Positions 25,392 to 37,373 of a stretch of DNA of 64,000 bases are shown piece by piece. A model generated the notes under the pieces. The model saw only the letters and a list, made by a program, of their open reading frames with translations. It was not told the DNA's origin and made no database searches. Position 1 is the stretch's first letter. Every line of letters starts with the position of its first letter. The translations under genes and the position numbers were made by a program. Source of the stretch: Mycolicibacterium thermoresistibile (GTDB lineage: Bacteria > Actinomycetota > Actinomycetes > Mycobacteriales > Mycobacteriaceae); NCBI RefSeq assembly GCF_900187065.1, contig NZ_LT906483.1, positions 3,348,001-3,412,000 of the forward strand. The letters are read 5' to 3'.

Positions 25392-27425
25392 TCAGTCGTT
25401 GTCGGCGCCCGGCGTGTTCTTCGAGACCTGCACCAGGAACTCGTAGTTGTTCTTGGTCTTGCGCAGCTGGCTGAGCAACAGGTCGATGGCCTGATGGCTG
25501 TCCAGACCACTGAGTACGCGGCGCAGCTTGTGCACGATCGCGAACTCGTCGGGCGACATCAGCAGCTCGTCCTTGCGGGTGCCGGACGGGTTGACGTCGA
25601 CGGCCGGGAACACCCGCCGCTCGGCGATCTTGCGGTCCAGCTTGAGCTCGGCGTTGCCGGTGCCCTTGAACTCCTCGAAGATCACCGTGTCACCGGTCGA
25701 GCCGGTCTCCACCATCGCGGTGGCGATGATCGTCAACGAGCCGCCCTCTTCGATGTTGCGGGCCGCGCCGAGGAACCGCTTGGGCGGGTACAGCGCGGTC
25801 GAGTCGACACCACCGGACAGGATGCGGCCCGAGGCGGGCGAGGCGTTGTTGTACGCCCGGCCCAGGCGGGTGATCGAGTCCAGCAGCACGACGACGTCCT
25901 TGCCCTGCTCCACCAGCCGCTTGGCCCGTTCGATGGCGAGCTCGGCGACCGTGGTGTGGTCGGACGGCGGGCGGTCGAAGGTCGAGGCGATGACCTCGCC
26001 CTTGACCGAGCGCTGCATGTCGGTGACCTCTTCCGGCCGCTCATCGACCAGCACCACCATCAGGTGGCACTCGGGGTTGTTGCGGGCGATCGCATTGGCG
26101 ATGTCCTGCAGGACCGTGGTCTTACCGGCCTTCGGCGGCGACACGATCAGCGCGCGCTGCCCCTTGCCGATCGGCATGATCAGGTCGATGACTCGGGTGG
26201 TCAGCTTCTCCGGCGTGGTCTCCAGCCGCAGCCGCTGGTTCGGATACAGCGGTGTGAGTTTGCTGAATTCGGGACGCTTCTTGGCGTCCTCGACCGGTCC
26301 CCCGTTGACGGTGTCGATACGCACCAGCGGATTGAACTTCTGCCGGGAGTTCTGGCCGCCGCCTTCACCCTCCTTCGGCACCCGGACCGCGCCGGTGATG
26401 TGGTCACCGCGGCGCAACCCGTTCTTCCGCACCATGTTCATCGACACGTAGACGTCGTTCGGGCCGGGCAGATACCCCGAGGTGCGCACGAACGCGTAGT
26501 TGTCGAGCACGTCGAGGATGCCCGCGACGGGCTGCAGCACGTCGTCTTCGCGCACCTCGGTCTCACCGCCGCCGTCGCCGCGCTCGCCGCGCCGGCGCCG
26601 GTCACGGAACCGCCGGCCGCGCCGGCCCTGCCGGCCGTCACCGTCGTCGTCGCCGGATGCGCCCTGGCCCTGCTGCTGGCCCTGATCCTTCTGGGCCTGC
26701 TGGCCCTGCTGGGCCTGCTGGGCCTGCTGATCCTTCGGCTGGGCCTGCTGCCCCGGCTGATTGGACTGCTGGTCGGCCTGCTGCTGGTCGGCCTGCTGCG
26801 AACGCCCACCCTCGGATTTGCTGTCCGGCTTGGCGTCGGAGCCGGCGGCCTTCGTCTCGGCCTTCCGGTCAGCGGCCGGCGCATCGGGCGCACCGGACCC
26901 GGTCGCCGGCGCGGACGCCGCCGGGATCTCGGATTCGGCCTTCTTCCCGCCGTCCTCAACGGTCTTGTCCGGCTGAACGGGCAGCTCCTGCTGGGCCGGC
27001 GCATCGGCCACAGCGGTGGCCCCGCCCGGGGCGCCAGCGCTGCGGCTGGCGCCACGACGCTCACGCCGCGGCCGGCTCTGCGCCTTGCCGCCGGACGGAT
27101 CGTCGGCGGCGTCGTTGTGGGCCGCACCCGAAGACTGTTTGCTCTGATGCTCCTGGATGGCGGCGACCAGCTCGCCCTTACGCATGCCGGAGGCGCCCTC
27201 GACGCCGATCTCGCGGGCCAGCGCCCGAAGCTGCGTCAGCAGCATCGAGGACAACGACGCGGACTTGTTGGTGATGGTCGACGCGTCGGCGGCCGGGGCA
27301 GAGCCGGCCCCGGAACCGGCCCCCGACTGGGCCTGAGCCGCTTTGGGAACGTCCGAGGTCACGCCGTTGGGCAGCTCGGTTGCGCCGCTGCCGCCATCGG
27401 CCGTGATGAGGTCCGTATCGGTCAC
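25392..27425 (-). CDS. rho: Transcription termination factor Rho with large disordered insertion
   Basis: 677 residues from GTG 27425 (family start TDTDLITADGG, GAAAGGAAA ribosome site). Residues about 40-95 form the Rho N-terminal SAP-like helix domain. About 95-290 are low complexity: first Ala/Pro/Glu-rich, then a Gln-rich run (QQADQQQADQQSNQPGQQAQ) and an Arg-rich block (RRGRRFRDRRRRGERG). Next come the cold-shock-like RNA-binding domain (GYLPGPNDVYVSMNMVRKNG) and the hexameric helicase with Walker A SPPKAGKTTVLQDIA and VLVDERPEEVTDM. Such N-terminal insertions are known in actinobacterial Rho and bind RNA. The gene is single on its transcript. Confidence 0.96.
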   Translation of the reverse strand: MTDTDLITADGGSGATELPNGVTSDVPKAAQAQSGAGSGAGSAPAADASTITNKSASLSSMLLTQLRALAREIGVEGASGMRKGELVAAIQEHQSKQSSGAAHNDAADDPSGGKAQSRPRRERRGASRSAGAPGGATAVADAPAQQELPVQPDKTVEDGGKKAESEIPAASAPATGSGAPDAPAADRKAETKAAGSDAKPDSKSEGGRSQQADQQQADQQSNQPGQQAQPKDQQAQQAQQGQQAQKDQGQQQGQGASGDDDGDGRQGRRGRRFRDRRRRGERGDGGGETEVREDDVLQPVAGILDVLDNYAFVRTSGYLPGPNDVYVSMNMVRKNGLRRGDHITGAVRVPKEGEGGGQNSRQKFNPLVRIDTVNGGPVEDAKKRPEFSKLTPLYPNQRLRLETTPEKLTTRVIDLIMPIGKGQRALIVSPPKAGKTTVLQDIANAIARNNPECHLMVVLVDERPEEVTDMQRSVKGEVIASTFDRPPSDHTTVAELAIERAKRLVEQGKDVVVLLDSITRLGRAYNNASPASGRILSGGVDSTALYPPKRFLGAARNIEEGGSLTIIATAMVETGSTGDTVIFEEFKGTGNAELKLDRKIAERRVFPAVDVNPSGTRKDELLMSPDEFAIVHKLRRVLSGLDSHQAIDLLLSQLRKTKNNYEFLVQVSKNTPGADND

Positions 27426-27735
27426 GGATTTCCTTTCTTTCCCCCGCTGATGGCTGATGCAGGGGTTCGGCGCACTCAGCCGAAACGCTGAATGCGGAGG
27501 TCCCACCATCGCCTCTGCAACGGTGATCGCTGGAGGTCCACCGATACATGCGGCGAACCGTCATCCACGAGAAGAATTGGTGGTCGTCCTAGTGTCGGCG
27601 CAGTACAGACGCTGCGATTGCTGGACGAAAGCGAGAATAACGCGCATCCGAGCTGGAAGCAAGAATCCCGCTACGTGCGTGTGAGCGAATTGACCCCGCG
27701 GGATGTGACCCACCGCACACCCGAATCGTTGGAAT
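27426..27735 (-). promoter_or_regulatory. Long rho leader with candidate promoter
   Basis: 310 bases without a gene. On the minus strand TTGCTT (27657-27662) and TATTCT (27634-27639) are 17 bases apart, a good vegetative promoter. Transcription from it would leave a leader of about 200 bases before the rho GTG. Long rho leaders are used for Rho autoregulation in other bacteria. The rest, nearest thrB, should contain the end of the thr operon, but I see no strong hairpin. Confidence 0.5.
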
Positions 27736-29802
<2,067 letters not shown>

Positions 29803-29806
<4 letters not shown>

Positions 29807-31128
29807 TCGCCGGCTCCTTCCATCCGCAGCACGCTGGCCACGTTATATACCGAGTCGAGGTCACCCAACGCCTCGATGGTCTCACTGAGCGCCGCATCGG
29901 TGGCACTGTGGGTCAGCACGGCGATCCGCGCGCCGATCCGCTCGCCGCCCTCGTCGATGACGCCCTCCTGCCGCACCTCGGCGATGCTGACCTCGCGTTT
30001 GGCGAATTCGGCGGCCACCGAGGCCAACACACCCGGCTTGTCGCTGACGAACAGGCTGACGTAGTAGCGCGTCGCGATCACCCCGATCGGCGCGACAGGC
30101 AGCTTCGCGTACTTGGACTCGCGCGGGCCGCGCCCGCCCAGCACCCGGTTGCGGGCGGCCATCACCAGATCGCCCAGCACCGCCGACGCGGTCGGCGCCC
30201 CGCCGGCGCCCTGACCGTAGAACATCAGCCGGCCGGCCGCCTCGGCCTCGACCACCACGGCGTTGAACGCACCGTTGACGGCGGCCAGCGGATGGTCCAG
30301 CGGCACCAGGGCCGGGTAGACGCGGGCGGACACCCGTTCCTGTCCGTCGTCGCCGGTGAACCGCTCGCAGATGGCCAGCAGCTTGATGGTGCAGCCCAGC
30401 GCACGCGCCGACTCGAAGTCCGCGGGGGTCACCTTGGTGATGCCCTCGCGGTAGACGTCGTCGGCGGTCACCCGGGTGTGGAAGGCGATCGACGCCAGGA
30501 TGGCGGCCTTCGCCGCGGCGTCGTAGCCCTCGACGTCGGCGGTCGGGTCGGCCTCGGCGTAGCCGAGCGCGCTGGCCTCGGCGAGCGCCGTGTCGTAGTC
30601 GGCGCCGGTGCTGGCCATCTCGGACAGGATGTAGTTGGTGGTGCCGTTGACGATGCCCGCCACCCGCTGCACGGTGTCGCCGGCCAGCGACTGGGTCAAC
30701 GGGCGGATCACCGGGATGGCGCCTGCCACCGAGGCCTCGAAGTACAGGTCGACGTGCGCGTTCTCGGCGGCCTGGGCGAGTTCGCCGGTGGACTGCGCCA
30801 TCAGCGCCTTGTTGGCGGTGACCACCGACTTGCCCTGTTCGAGGGCGGTCAGGATGGCCTTGCGCGCCGGCTCGACCGGCCCCATGAGCTCGACGACGAT
30901 GTCGACGTCGTCGCGCGACACCAGTTCCTCGATGTTGTCGGTGAGCAACTCGACGGGCACACCGCGGTCCGCCGAGACCCGGCGGACACCGATCCCCCGC
31001 AGTTCCAGCGGCGCGCCGATCCGGGCGGCCAGGTCGGTGGCGCTCTCGTTGATGATGCGCACCACCTCGCTTCCCACATTGCCCAGTCCCAGCACCGCGA
31101 CACCGACCGGCTTTCGGCGGGTACTCAT
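29803..31128 (-). CDS. hom: Homoserine dehydrogenase
   Basis: 441 residues from ATG 31128 ([20 protein letters not shown]); the ORF extension to 31353 lies in lysA and is ignored. Order of domains: NAD(P)-binding Rossmann ([14 protein letters not shown]), catalytic/dimer domain with [11 protein letters not shown] and [19 protein letters not shown], then a C-terminal ACT domain from about residue 350 ([20 protein letters not shown]), the site of threonine feedback inhibition in the family. Two bases separate it from lysA. Confidence 0.97.
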
Positions 31129-31130
31129 GG

Positions 31131-32549
31131 TCACCTCACTTCCAAGCTCAACAGATCGTCGACGGTTTCCCGGCGCAGGATCAGCCGCGCCCGTCCGTCC
31201 CGTACCACCACCACCGCGGGTCGGCCGATGAGGTTGTACCGGCTCGACATCGAATAGCAGTAGGCGCCAGTCGCGGCGACGCCGATCAGGTCCCCCGGCT
31301 GCACATCGCCCGGAACCCACACGTCGCGCACGACGATATCGCCGCTCTCGCAATGCTTTCCGACGATCCTGCCGAGTGCGGGCTCGGCGTCGGTGCGCCG
31401 TGAGACCAGCCGGGCGTCGTACTGGGCGCCGTACAACGCGGTGCGGATGTTGTCGCTCATGCCACCGTCGACACTGACATAGCGGCGGTATGCCGTCGGG
31501 CTGATCGCCACGTCCTTGACGGTCCCGACCCGGTAGAGCGTGATGGTGCCGGGTCCGGCGATGGCGCGGCCGGGTTCCACCACCAGCCGCGGGGTCGGCA
31601 GACCGACGGCGGCCGATTCGCTGCGCACGATGGCCTTCAGCTTCGCGGCGAGCTCCTCGACCGGCGGCGGATCATCATCGGGCAGATACGAGATGCCCAG
31701 GCCCCCGCCGAGGTCGACGGTGGAGATCTGCGCCGTCTTCTCCACCCCGAATTCCTCGACGACGTCGTGCAACAGGCCGATCACCCGGTGCGCGGCCAGT
31801 TCGAAGCCGGCGACGTCGAAGATCTGCGAACCGATGTGGCTGTGCAGCCCGACCAGGCGCAGGTTGTCGGTGGCGAACACGCGGCGCACCGCCGCCATGG
31901 CAGCACCGCTGGCCAGCGACAGCCCGAACTTCTGGTCTTCGTGTGCCGTCGAGATGAATTCGTGGGTGTGCGCTTCGACGCCGACGGTCACCCGCACCAG
32001 CACGTCCTGCACCTTGCCCGCGGCGGCGGCGATCCGGTCCAGGCGCTCGATCTCGATCATCGAGTCCAGCACCACGTGGCCGACTCCGGCCTCGACCGCC
32101 GTGGTCAGCTCCTCCACCGATTTGTTGTTGCCGTGCAGGGTGATTCGTTCCGCGGGGAAGCCGGCGTGCAGGGCGACGGCCAACTCGCCGCCGCTGGCGA
32201 CGTCGAGGCACAGCCCCTCTTCGTCGATCCAGCGGGCGATCTCGGTGCACAGGAAGGCCTTCGCCGCGTAGTGCACGTTCTCGCCGCCACCGAACGCCGC
32301 GGCCATCTCACGGCACCGGGACCGGAAGTCGTCCTCGTCGATGACGAACGTCGGGGTGCCGTATTCGTCGGCGATGTCGGTGACCCGCACACCGGCGATC
32401 GACACCACTCCGTCGGATTCACGAACGGTGTTGCGCGGCCAGACATTCGGCGCCAACAGCAGCAGCTCGTCCGGAGACTGCGGCCGGGGTGGCGTCTCAC
32501 CGTGGTGGATCTCTTCGGCATGCCGGGGTCCGGCGGGGTGGGCGATCAC
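31131..32549 (-). CDS. lysA: Diaminopimelate decarboxylase
   Basis: 472 residues from GTG 32549, whose GTGA overlaps the argS stop (32546-32549). The N-terminus [16 protein letters not shown] is typical of mycobacteria. PLP Lys in [11 protein letters not shown], His/Gly sites in [10 protein letters not shown], the phosphate loop [11 protein letters not shown], and the dimer-partner active-site Cys in [13 protein letters not shown]. Converts meso-DAP to lysine, so the operon supplies both branches of the aspartate pathway. Confidence 0.97.
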   Translation of the reverse strand: MIAHPAGPRHAEEIHHGETPPRPQSPDELLLLAPNVWPRNTVRESDGVVSIAGVRVTDIADEYGTPTFVIDEDDFRSRCREMAAAFGGGENVHYAAKAFLCTEIARWIDEEGLCLDVASGGELAVALHAGFPAERITLHGNNKSVEELTTAVEAGVGHVVLDSMIEIERLDRIAAAAGKVQDVLVRVTVGVEAHTHEFISTAHEDQKFGLSLASGAAMAAVRRVFATDNLRLVGLHSHIGSQIFDVAGFELAAHRVIGLLHDVVEEFGVEKTAQISTVDLGGGLGISYLPDDDPPPVEELAAKLKAIVRSESAAVGLPTPRLVVEPGRAIAGPGTITLYRVGTVKDVAISPTAYRRYVSVDGGMSDNIRTALYGAQYDARLVSRRTDAEPALGRIVGKHCESGDIVVRDVWVPGDVQPGDLIGVAATGAYCYSMSSRYNLIGRPAVVVVRDGRARLILRRETVDDLLSLEVR

Positions 32550-34198
32550 ATCCGCTCCGGAGCGCTCACGCCGAGAATGCCGAGTCCGTTGGCGATCACC
32601 TGGCGGGTAGCCTCGCACAACGCCAACCGCGCCGCATGCAGTTCGGTGGGTTCCTCATCCCCCTGTGGCAGCACCCGGCAGGAGTCGTAGAACCGGTGGT
32701 AGGCGCCCGCCAGATCCTCCAGATACCGCGACACCCGGTGCGGCTCGCGAAGCGCCGCAGCGGTTTTCAGGATCCGCGGGAACTCCCCGATGGTCCGGAT
32801 CAGGGTGCCTTCCTTGTCGTGGGTCAGCAGATCGAGGTGTTCGGTGCTGGGGGTGACGCCCAGGTCGGCGGCGTTGCGGGCCAGTGCCGACAGCCTGGCG
32901 TGCGCGTACTGCACGTAGTACACCGGGTTCTCGTTGGTCGCCGACGACCACAGTTCCAGGTCGATGTCGATCGGGGTGTCCACCGAGGAGCGGATCAGCG
33001 CATAGCGGGCCGCGTCGACCCCGATGGCCTCGACGAGGTCGTCGAGGGTGATCACGGTGCCGGCCCGCTTGCTCATCCGCACCGGTTGCCCGTCGCGGAC
33101 CAGGTTGACCATCTGCCCGATCAGCACCTCGACGGTGTCCGGGTCGTCACCGAACGCCGCGGCGGCCGCCTTGAGCCGGGTGACGTAGCCGTGGTGGTCG
33201 GCGCCGAGCATGTAGATGCACAGGTCGAAGCCGCGTTCGCGCTTGTCCAGGTAGTAGGCCAGGTCGCCGGCGATGTAGGCGGGCTGGCCGTCGCTCTTGA
33301 TGACCACCCGGTCCTTGTCGTCGCCGTAGTCGGTGGTGCGCAGCCAGACCGCGCCGTCCTTCTCGTAGATCGCGCCGGCCTCGCGCAGCCGGGCGATCGC
33401 CTGGTCCACCCGGCCGCTGGTGTGCATCGACTCTTCGTGGGTGTAGACGTCGAAGTCGGTGCCGAACTCGTGCAGCGACTGTTTGATGTGGGCGAACATC
33501 AGGTCGACGCCGATGGACCGGAACGTCTCGTGCATCTCGTCGTCCGGCAGGGACAGCGCCTGCGGCTCCTTGGCCAGCACCGCCGCGGCGATCTCCTGGA
33601 TGTATTCGCCGGCGTAACCGTCCTCCGGGGTGGGCTCCCCCTTGGCGGCCGCGATCAGCGACTTGGCGAACCGGTCGATCTGGGCGCCGTGGTCGTTGAA
33701 GTAGTACTCGCGGGTGACGTCGGCGCCCTGGGTGGTCAGCAGCCGGCCCAGCGCGTCGCCGACGGCGGCCCAGCGGGTGCCGCCGATGTGGATCGGCCCG
33801 GTCGGGTTGGCGGAGACGAACTCGAGGTTGATCTTGCGTCCGGCGAGCGTGTCGGAATGGCCGTACCGCGCCCCCTGCCGCAGCACGGTGGCGACGATGG
33901 CGCCCTGGGCGGTCGCGTCGATCCGCAGGTTGACGAAGCCGGGGCCGGCCACCTCCGCGGCGGCGATACCGTCGGCCTCGGCCAGCGCCGCAGCGAGCCA
34001 GCCGGCCAGCTCGCGCGGGTTCACCCCCACCTTCTTGCCCAGTTGAAGTGCGATGTTGGTGGCGTAGTCGCCGTGCTCGGGGTTGCGCGGACGCTCGACG
34101 GTGACCGTCGCGGGCACGGCGGCGGTGTCGAGGTCGCGCTCGGCCAGCACCGCGACGGTGGTGGTCTTCAGCAGCTCGGCCAGATCGGCGGGGGTCAC
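32546..34198 (-). CDS. argS: Arginyl-tRNA synthetase
   Basis: 550 residues, class I synthetase. N-terminal Add-1 domain (residues 1-100), HIGH-equivalent [22 protein letters not shown]-equivalent [15 protein letters not shown], and a C-terminal anticodon-binding helical domain ([17 protein letters not shown]). It is the first gene of the argS-lysA-hom-thrC-thrB unit. The 211 bases upstream to the next gene contain its promoter, which I cannot place with certainty. Confidence 0.98.
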   Translation of the reverse strand: MTPADLAELLKTTTVAVLAERDLDTAAVPATVTVERPRNPEHGDYATNIALQLGKKVGVNPRELAGWLAAALAEADGIAAAEVAGPGFVNLRIDATAQGAIVATVLRQGARYGHSDTLAGRKINLEFVSANPTGPIHIGGTRWAAVGDALGRLLTTQGADVTREYYFNDHGAQIDRFAKSLIAAAKGEPTPEDGYAGEYIQEIAAAVLAKEPQALSLPDDEMHETFRSIGVDLMFAHIKQSLHEFGTDFDVYTHEESMHTSGRVDQAIARLREAGAIYEKDGAVWLRTTDYGDDKDRVVIKSDGQPAYIAGDLAYYLDKRERGFDLCIYMLGADHHGYVTRLKAAAAAFGDDPDTVEVLIGQMVNLVRDGQPVRMSKRAGTVITLDDLVEAIGVDAARYALIRSSVDTPIDIDLELWSSATNENPVYYVQYAHARLSALARNAADLGVTPSTEHLDLLTHDKEGTLIRTIGEFPRILKTAAALREPHRVSRYLEDLAGAYHRFYDSCRVLPQGDEEPTELHAARLALCEATRQVIANGLGILGVSAPERM

Positions 34199-34409
34199 GA
34201 GGCTCCATCCTATGGTCTGAGGTGATCAAGGCCCGAATCCGTGCCATCGGGCGGCGGGACGAACCCCCTTCAAAGGTGACTTTGGTCTCTTACCTCGAGC
34301 CGCGGCAAATGATCGACTGAAGGAGCGAAAGTCGTCGCACCGGGGTTACCGGCGGCTGTATCCCACTGGTCGTCCCGACCTGGACATCGACCGGCGGAGA
34401 GGGTCAGCA

Positions 34410-34859
34410 ATGGAGATCTCGCAAGACTCGGCGCTCGCGACGCGCAGGTTCGCCCGTGTGCTCGGGCCCTACATGGTGATCGTGCCGCTCGCCGCAGCGG
34501 CACGGCCGTCAGACACCCAGGCGGTGGTGGGAGCGATCGACGCGAGCGGTGTCTGGCAACTCCTGACCGGGGTGTTCGCCCTGCTCGCGGGCCTCGTCAT
34601 CGTCGGGCTGCATGAGCATCGGCGCGGGCCGGCGGCGATCATCGTCTCCGTTGTCGGCTGGCTGGCCGTGCTGGAGGGGTTGGTGTTACTGGTCGTCCCG
34701 CGGGCGTACCTGGCGCTGGCCGATTGGCTGGTCGGATCCACGGTCTTGTTGTGGGTCGTCATGCTGGTCGCGGCGGCGATCGGGGCCTACCTGACCTACG
34801 TCGGCTGGATCGGGGAACGGTCCGTGGCGCAGGAACCGGGTTCCCGGGCCCGCGCCTGA
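34410..34859 (+). CDS. Small membrane protein, four helices, unknown function
   Basis: 149 residues, ATG 34410. Hydrophobic segments at residues about 18-34, 45-67, 73-93 and 103-126 (for example LTGVFALLAGLVIVGLHEHR). It begins EISQDSALATRRFARVLGPY and ends in a short basic tail. Not assigned to a function. It is alone on the plus strand between argS and tRNA-Arg. GC-rich third positions support real coding. Confidence 0.75.
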   Translation: MEISQDSALATRRFARVLGPYMVIVPLAAAARPSDTQAVVGAIDASGVWQLLTGVFALLAGLVIVGLHEHRRGPAAIIVSVVGWLAVLEGLVLLVVPRAYLALADWLVGSTVLLWVVMLVAAAIGAYLTYVGWIGERSVAQEPGSRARA

Positions 34860-34975
34860 CCTCCCCATCGGCCGGGCGTGAAAGCCCCGAGTCCGTGCCA
34901 TCGGGCAGGCGGTGGTGGCCTGACGGGGAGAATGCGTTACGCTGTGTCACGCCCAGCGCGCAGAGTCATCTCAGC

Positions 34976-35048
34976 GCCCCCGTAGCTCAGGGGATAGAGC
35001 GTCTGCCTCCGGAGCAGAAGGTCGCAGGTTCGAATCCTGCCGGGGGCA
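34976..35048 (+). tRNA. argV: tRNA-Arg (CCG)
   Basis: 73 bases. Acceptor stem GCCCCCG pairs with CGGGGGC and discriminator A is at 35048. The D arm is TAGCTCAGGGGATAGAGC, the anticodon stem TCTGC/GCAGA encloses loop CTCCGGA (anticodon CCG), and the T arm is GCAGG-TTCGAAT-CCTGC. CCA is not encoded. It lies beside argS as in M. tuberculosis. The known gene order stops immediately downstream, so it is a likely integration site. Confidence 0.97.
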
Positions 35049-35203
35049 CAGCCTCTGACCTGCGCGTTTGTCGCTGACAGCGCGCACGTCGGACCTGCGT
35101 CACGACGAAAAGTCACACAAAAATCACAACAGCCCCGTGATGGGGTGTCACTGGGCGCGCTTCCGGCTTCCCCGGATGGTGCCGAGCACGTTCGCTGCTG
35201 ACC

Positions 35204-35485
35204 GTGACCATGCGCGACGTGATGTTCGGGAACCTGCCCGAGGGGCAGGACATGTGGGAGTACCTGGACGGTCCCCGGCGTGAGTTCCTCGAACGCGCCA
35301 ACGAAGCCTTTTATGAAAGGACTGACGCACACCTGCAACCTCCCAGTTCGCGGGATTCTCAATGCTTTGAACTGGGCTTTTGCAGGTGTGCTGGTGTCCG
35401 GGTTGGGAGAGTCAACCCGGACTCTGCGACCGTATCTGTGACCCGTCCGCCCCGCACTTCACCCGTGCGTGCGGTGCGCACCTGA
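35204..35485 (+). CDS. Doubtful small ORF, possibly a gene remnant
   Basis: 93 codons from ATG 35204 (alternative ATG 35210). The first 35 or so residues (DVMFGNLPEGQDMWEYLDGP, then RREFLERANEAFYERTDAHL) look like genuine protein with GC-rich third positions. After that the frame runs through a hairpin and ends in Arg/Thr/Pro-rich, shadow-like sequence. It may be the 5' end of a gene cut by rearrangement. No family recognised. Confidence 0.3.
   Translation: MTMRDVMFGNLPEGQDMWEYLDGPRREFLERANEAFYERTDAHLQPPSSRDSQCFELGFCRCAGVRVGRVNPDSATVSVTRPPRTSPVRAVRT
35327..35391. repeat. Long two-step hairpin
   Basis: Outer arms of 12 bp (35327-35338 and 35380-35391, GCACACCTGCAA and its complement) enclose inner arms of 8 bp (35342-35349 and 35369-35376, CCCAGTTC/GAACTGGG) with 3-base internal bulges and a 19-base loop. 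There is no T-run after it. It could be a terminator, a mobile-element end or a structured RNA. Confidence 0.7.
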
Positions 35486-35555
35486 ACACCCACGCGCCAT
35501 TTGAACCGCAACGTGCAGCCCTGCTGATGTCGGGGGTTGGCGTTACCGTCCGGCC

Positions 35556-37130
35556 ATGGCTCTCGACATACCCGACGATGCTCCTCGCCACCGGTTCATG
35601 CGCTACGTGCGCCCGCCTGTTGACCGTCCCATCGCCCGTGATTCCGGCGCGTTGTTTTCACTGCGTCCGAACACGCGAAAGCTCAGGATCGCAGTCGATG
35701 TACAGACCCTGAGCGAGCCCACGCACGAGCTGCTGCGAGTCCTGTCCCGTGACGAGGAAGTCGAACCGCTGCTGCTGGTGCAAAACGAGGAGACCGAGCC
35801 CTCGACCTGGATGCGGGCGCTCGATTGTCCCCGCTGGTACCAGTTCGAGTTCACGACGGTGGCAGACGCACCAAGGTTCCTGGATTCTTCGACCGTTGGA
35901 GTGTCCGGTTACGAAGACGGTATGAGGACACTGGCGACCTCGGGGAACTTCTTCAGCGTTTACGCGATGCTTGACGAAGCTGCACGCGCCGCGTACTCGG
36001 ACGACTCCGGGATCACTCTTGCTGATCGCCACCGCGCCGCAGCCCTGGCAAGTGCCGCTGGGGCAATCGGAGCCGATGTCATCGTGACCGCTGCGCCCAC
36101 CGCAGGGCGGGATGATGTCGCGGACAACGATCTGGTCGTGAGTGTCACGCCCAGCCAGTTGATCCCGCTGTTCGGGCACTACCTCCGAATGACCGCCAAT
36201 CCAGTGCTTGAGGTTTCCAGGGGGCAGATCATCGGCGGAGGCGAGCTGGTCCAGACGTTCAACGCAACCTCGGTGGCGGACCTGTACCTGGCGGGCATCG
36301 ACGCTTCGGTTCCGCACCTCACCGCGATCCGAATGATGGCGACGGCAGGCGGGGATCAAAATCTCGTTCAGTCGATGGAGGCAATTGCTCTGCGGCTGAG
36401 TCGAGCCGCACGAGCGGTGGATCATGTGCTGGCTGCGCTGAGCAACGGCACCTCAACCGACACGCAACGTTCTGACACGGCTGAGATGACAGCAGAAGCA
36501 TTCGACCGGATGCTCCTGTATCTGTGCGCCGCGATGGACCGGTACGCCCGAATCACCAAGACCCTGTTCGACACAAGCCTTGATCCTGACAAACAGCGCG
36601 GAACGCTGACCTCCACCGATGAGCTGAAATCGGTAATCGACCGGTTTGAACCGACAGACACGACACTGCTCGAATCGTTAGGCGCATACGCACGGGTGAT
36701 CGGGCAGTTGCGCAACCGAATCCACGCGATTCCGCTGGGCACCCGCCACCAGTTGTCGCGCAGCTACGGCTCATCCACAACGGTCGCCCTCACCCTCGAC
36801 GGTCTCCCAGAGCTGGACCCCGCAACCACACCGCTCAGTCAGGACCAGCTTGACAGGCTTGGAGTCTGGAACGCCCAGCCATCCAACCCGTTCCAGCCGC
36901 GCGCCTACTGCGCCGACATCGCCACCGTTGCGACAACCCTGTTCAGGGAGACGTTGCAATACCTGGAGGAGTTCTCACGCTTCATCATCCGCAACAAACC
37001 CGTGGCGACGGTGACAACGCAGAAGCACCCTGTGCTGGGCTGCTGGGCGGGCGACCCCCGTCCGATGCCGGGTCCAGTGCCCAACGAGCTTCTCTACCGA
37101 GAGATGTTGGGATGGGCTGACTTCGGCTGA
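35556..37130 (+). CDS. Unrecognised 524-residue protein in the tRNA-adjacent region
   Basis: ATG 35556. Six bases upstream is TACCGT (35544-35549), which fits the TANNNT -10 box of a leaderless transcript, and there is no ribosome site. The product is soluble and mostly alpha/beta with long helical stretches (residues about 265-400, for example SMEAIALRLSRAARAVDHVL). The C-terminus is HPVLGCWAGDPRPMPGPVP. No signal peptide, membrane helix or catalytic motif I recognise. Codon use is less GC-biased at third positions than in core genes such as argS, hinting at transfer. It is followed by a toxin-antitoxin pair. Function unknown; phage or island cargo is an inference from context. Confidence 0.72.
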   Translation: MALDIPDDAPRHRFMRYVRPPVDRPIARDSGALFSLRPNTRKLRIAVDVQTLSEPTHELLRVLSRDEEVEPLLLVQNEETEPSTWMRALDCPRWYQFEFTTVADAPRFLDSSTVGVSGYEDGMRTLATSGNFFSVYAMLDEAARAAYSDDSGITLADRHRAAALASAAGAIGADVIVTAAPTAGRDDVADNDLVVSVTPSQLIPLFGHYLRMTANPVLEVSRGQIIGGGELVQTFNATSVADLYLAGIDASVPHLTAIRMMATAGGDQNLVQSMEAIALRLSRAARAVDHVLAALSNGTSTDTQRSDTAEMTAEAFDRMLLYLCAAMDRYARITKTLFDTSLDPDKQRGTLTSTDELKSVIDRFEPTDTTLLESLGAYARVIGQLRNRIHAIPLGTRHQLSRSYGSSTTVALTLDGLPELDPATTPLSQDQLDRLGVWNAQPSNPFQPRAYCADIATVATTLFRETLQYLEEFSRFIIRNKPVATVTTQKHPVLGCWAGDPRPMPGPVPNELLYREMLGWADFG

Positions 37131-37160
37131 CCCTGAGCCACCCGACGCTGACCCCGCGCC

Positions 37161-37186
37161 TTCCGGGGTGCCCACCCACCCCGGAA
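37161..37186. repeat. Dyad repeat, first copy (also at 37297-37317)
   Basis: A 21-base word (CGGGGTG, CCCACC, CACCCCG, plus G) occurs exactly at 37164-37184 and again at 37297-37317. Each copy is a 7-bp inverted repeat with a 6-base loop; the first copy extends to a 10-bp stem (37161-37186). The first could terminate the upstream gene. Together they flank the 5' side of the toxin-antitoxin operon. Confidence 0.65.
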
Positions 37187-37373
37187 CCACCCTGGTCCCT
37201 GCACCTGATCACGTGAGTGTTTTCCCAGGTCAGCGGCGTATCCAGCGACGAGGTGGCGCGCGGCTGGCATGATCGGCAGGGCTGCGGGGTGGTGCACGGG
37301 GTGCCCACCCACCCCGGCGAACCCCGGAGATGCTCGACACCGTTGTGAGCAGCGGATACGGCGAGCCCTTGCA

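Larger units (their letters stand above)
35049..35555. other. Gene-poor stretch after tRNA-Arg
   Basis: 507 bases between tRNA-Arg and the next clear gene. It holds one doubtful ORF (35204-35485) and a strong hairpin (35327-35391). I found no integrase gene and no second copy of the tRNA 3' end here. Confidence 0.6.

Noticed and set aside
25098..27491. 797-codon plus-strand frame over rho and part of fadD
   Set aside because: Antisense shadow of rho; its Leu/Gly-rich stretch is the complement of the Gln codons in the Rho insertion.
32489..34225. 578-codon plus-strand frame over argS
   Set aside because: Complement of argS, with the Val/Gly/Asp/Arg composition of an antisense frame.
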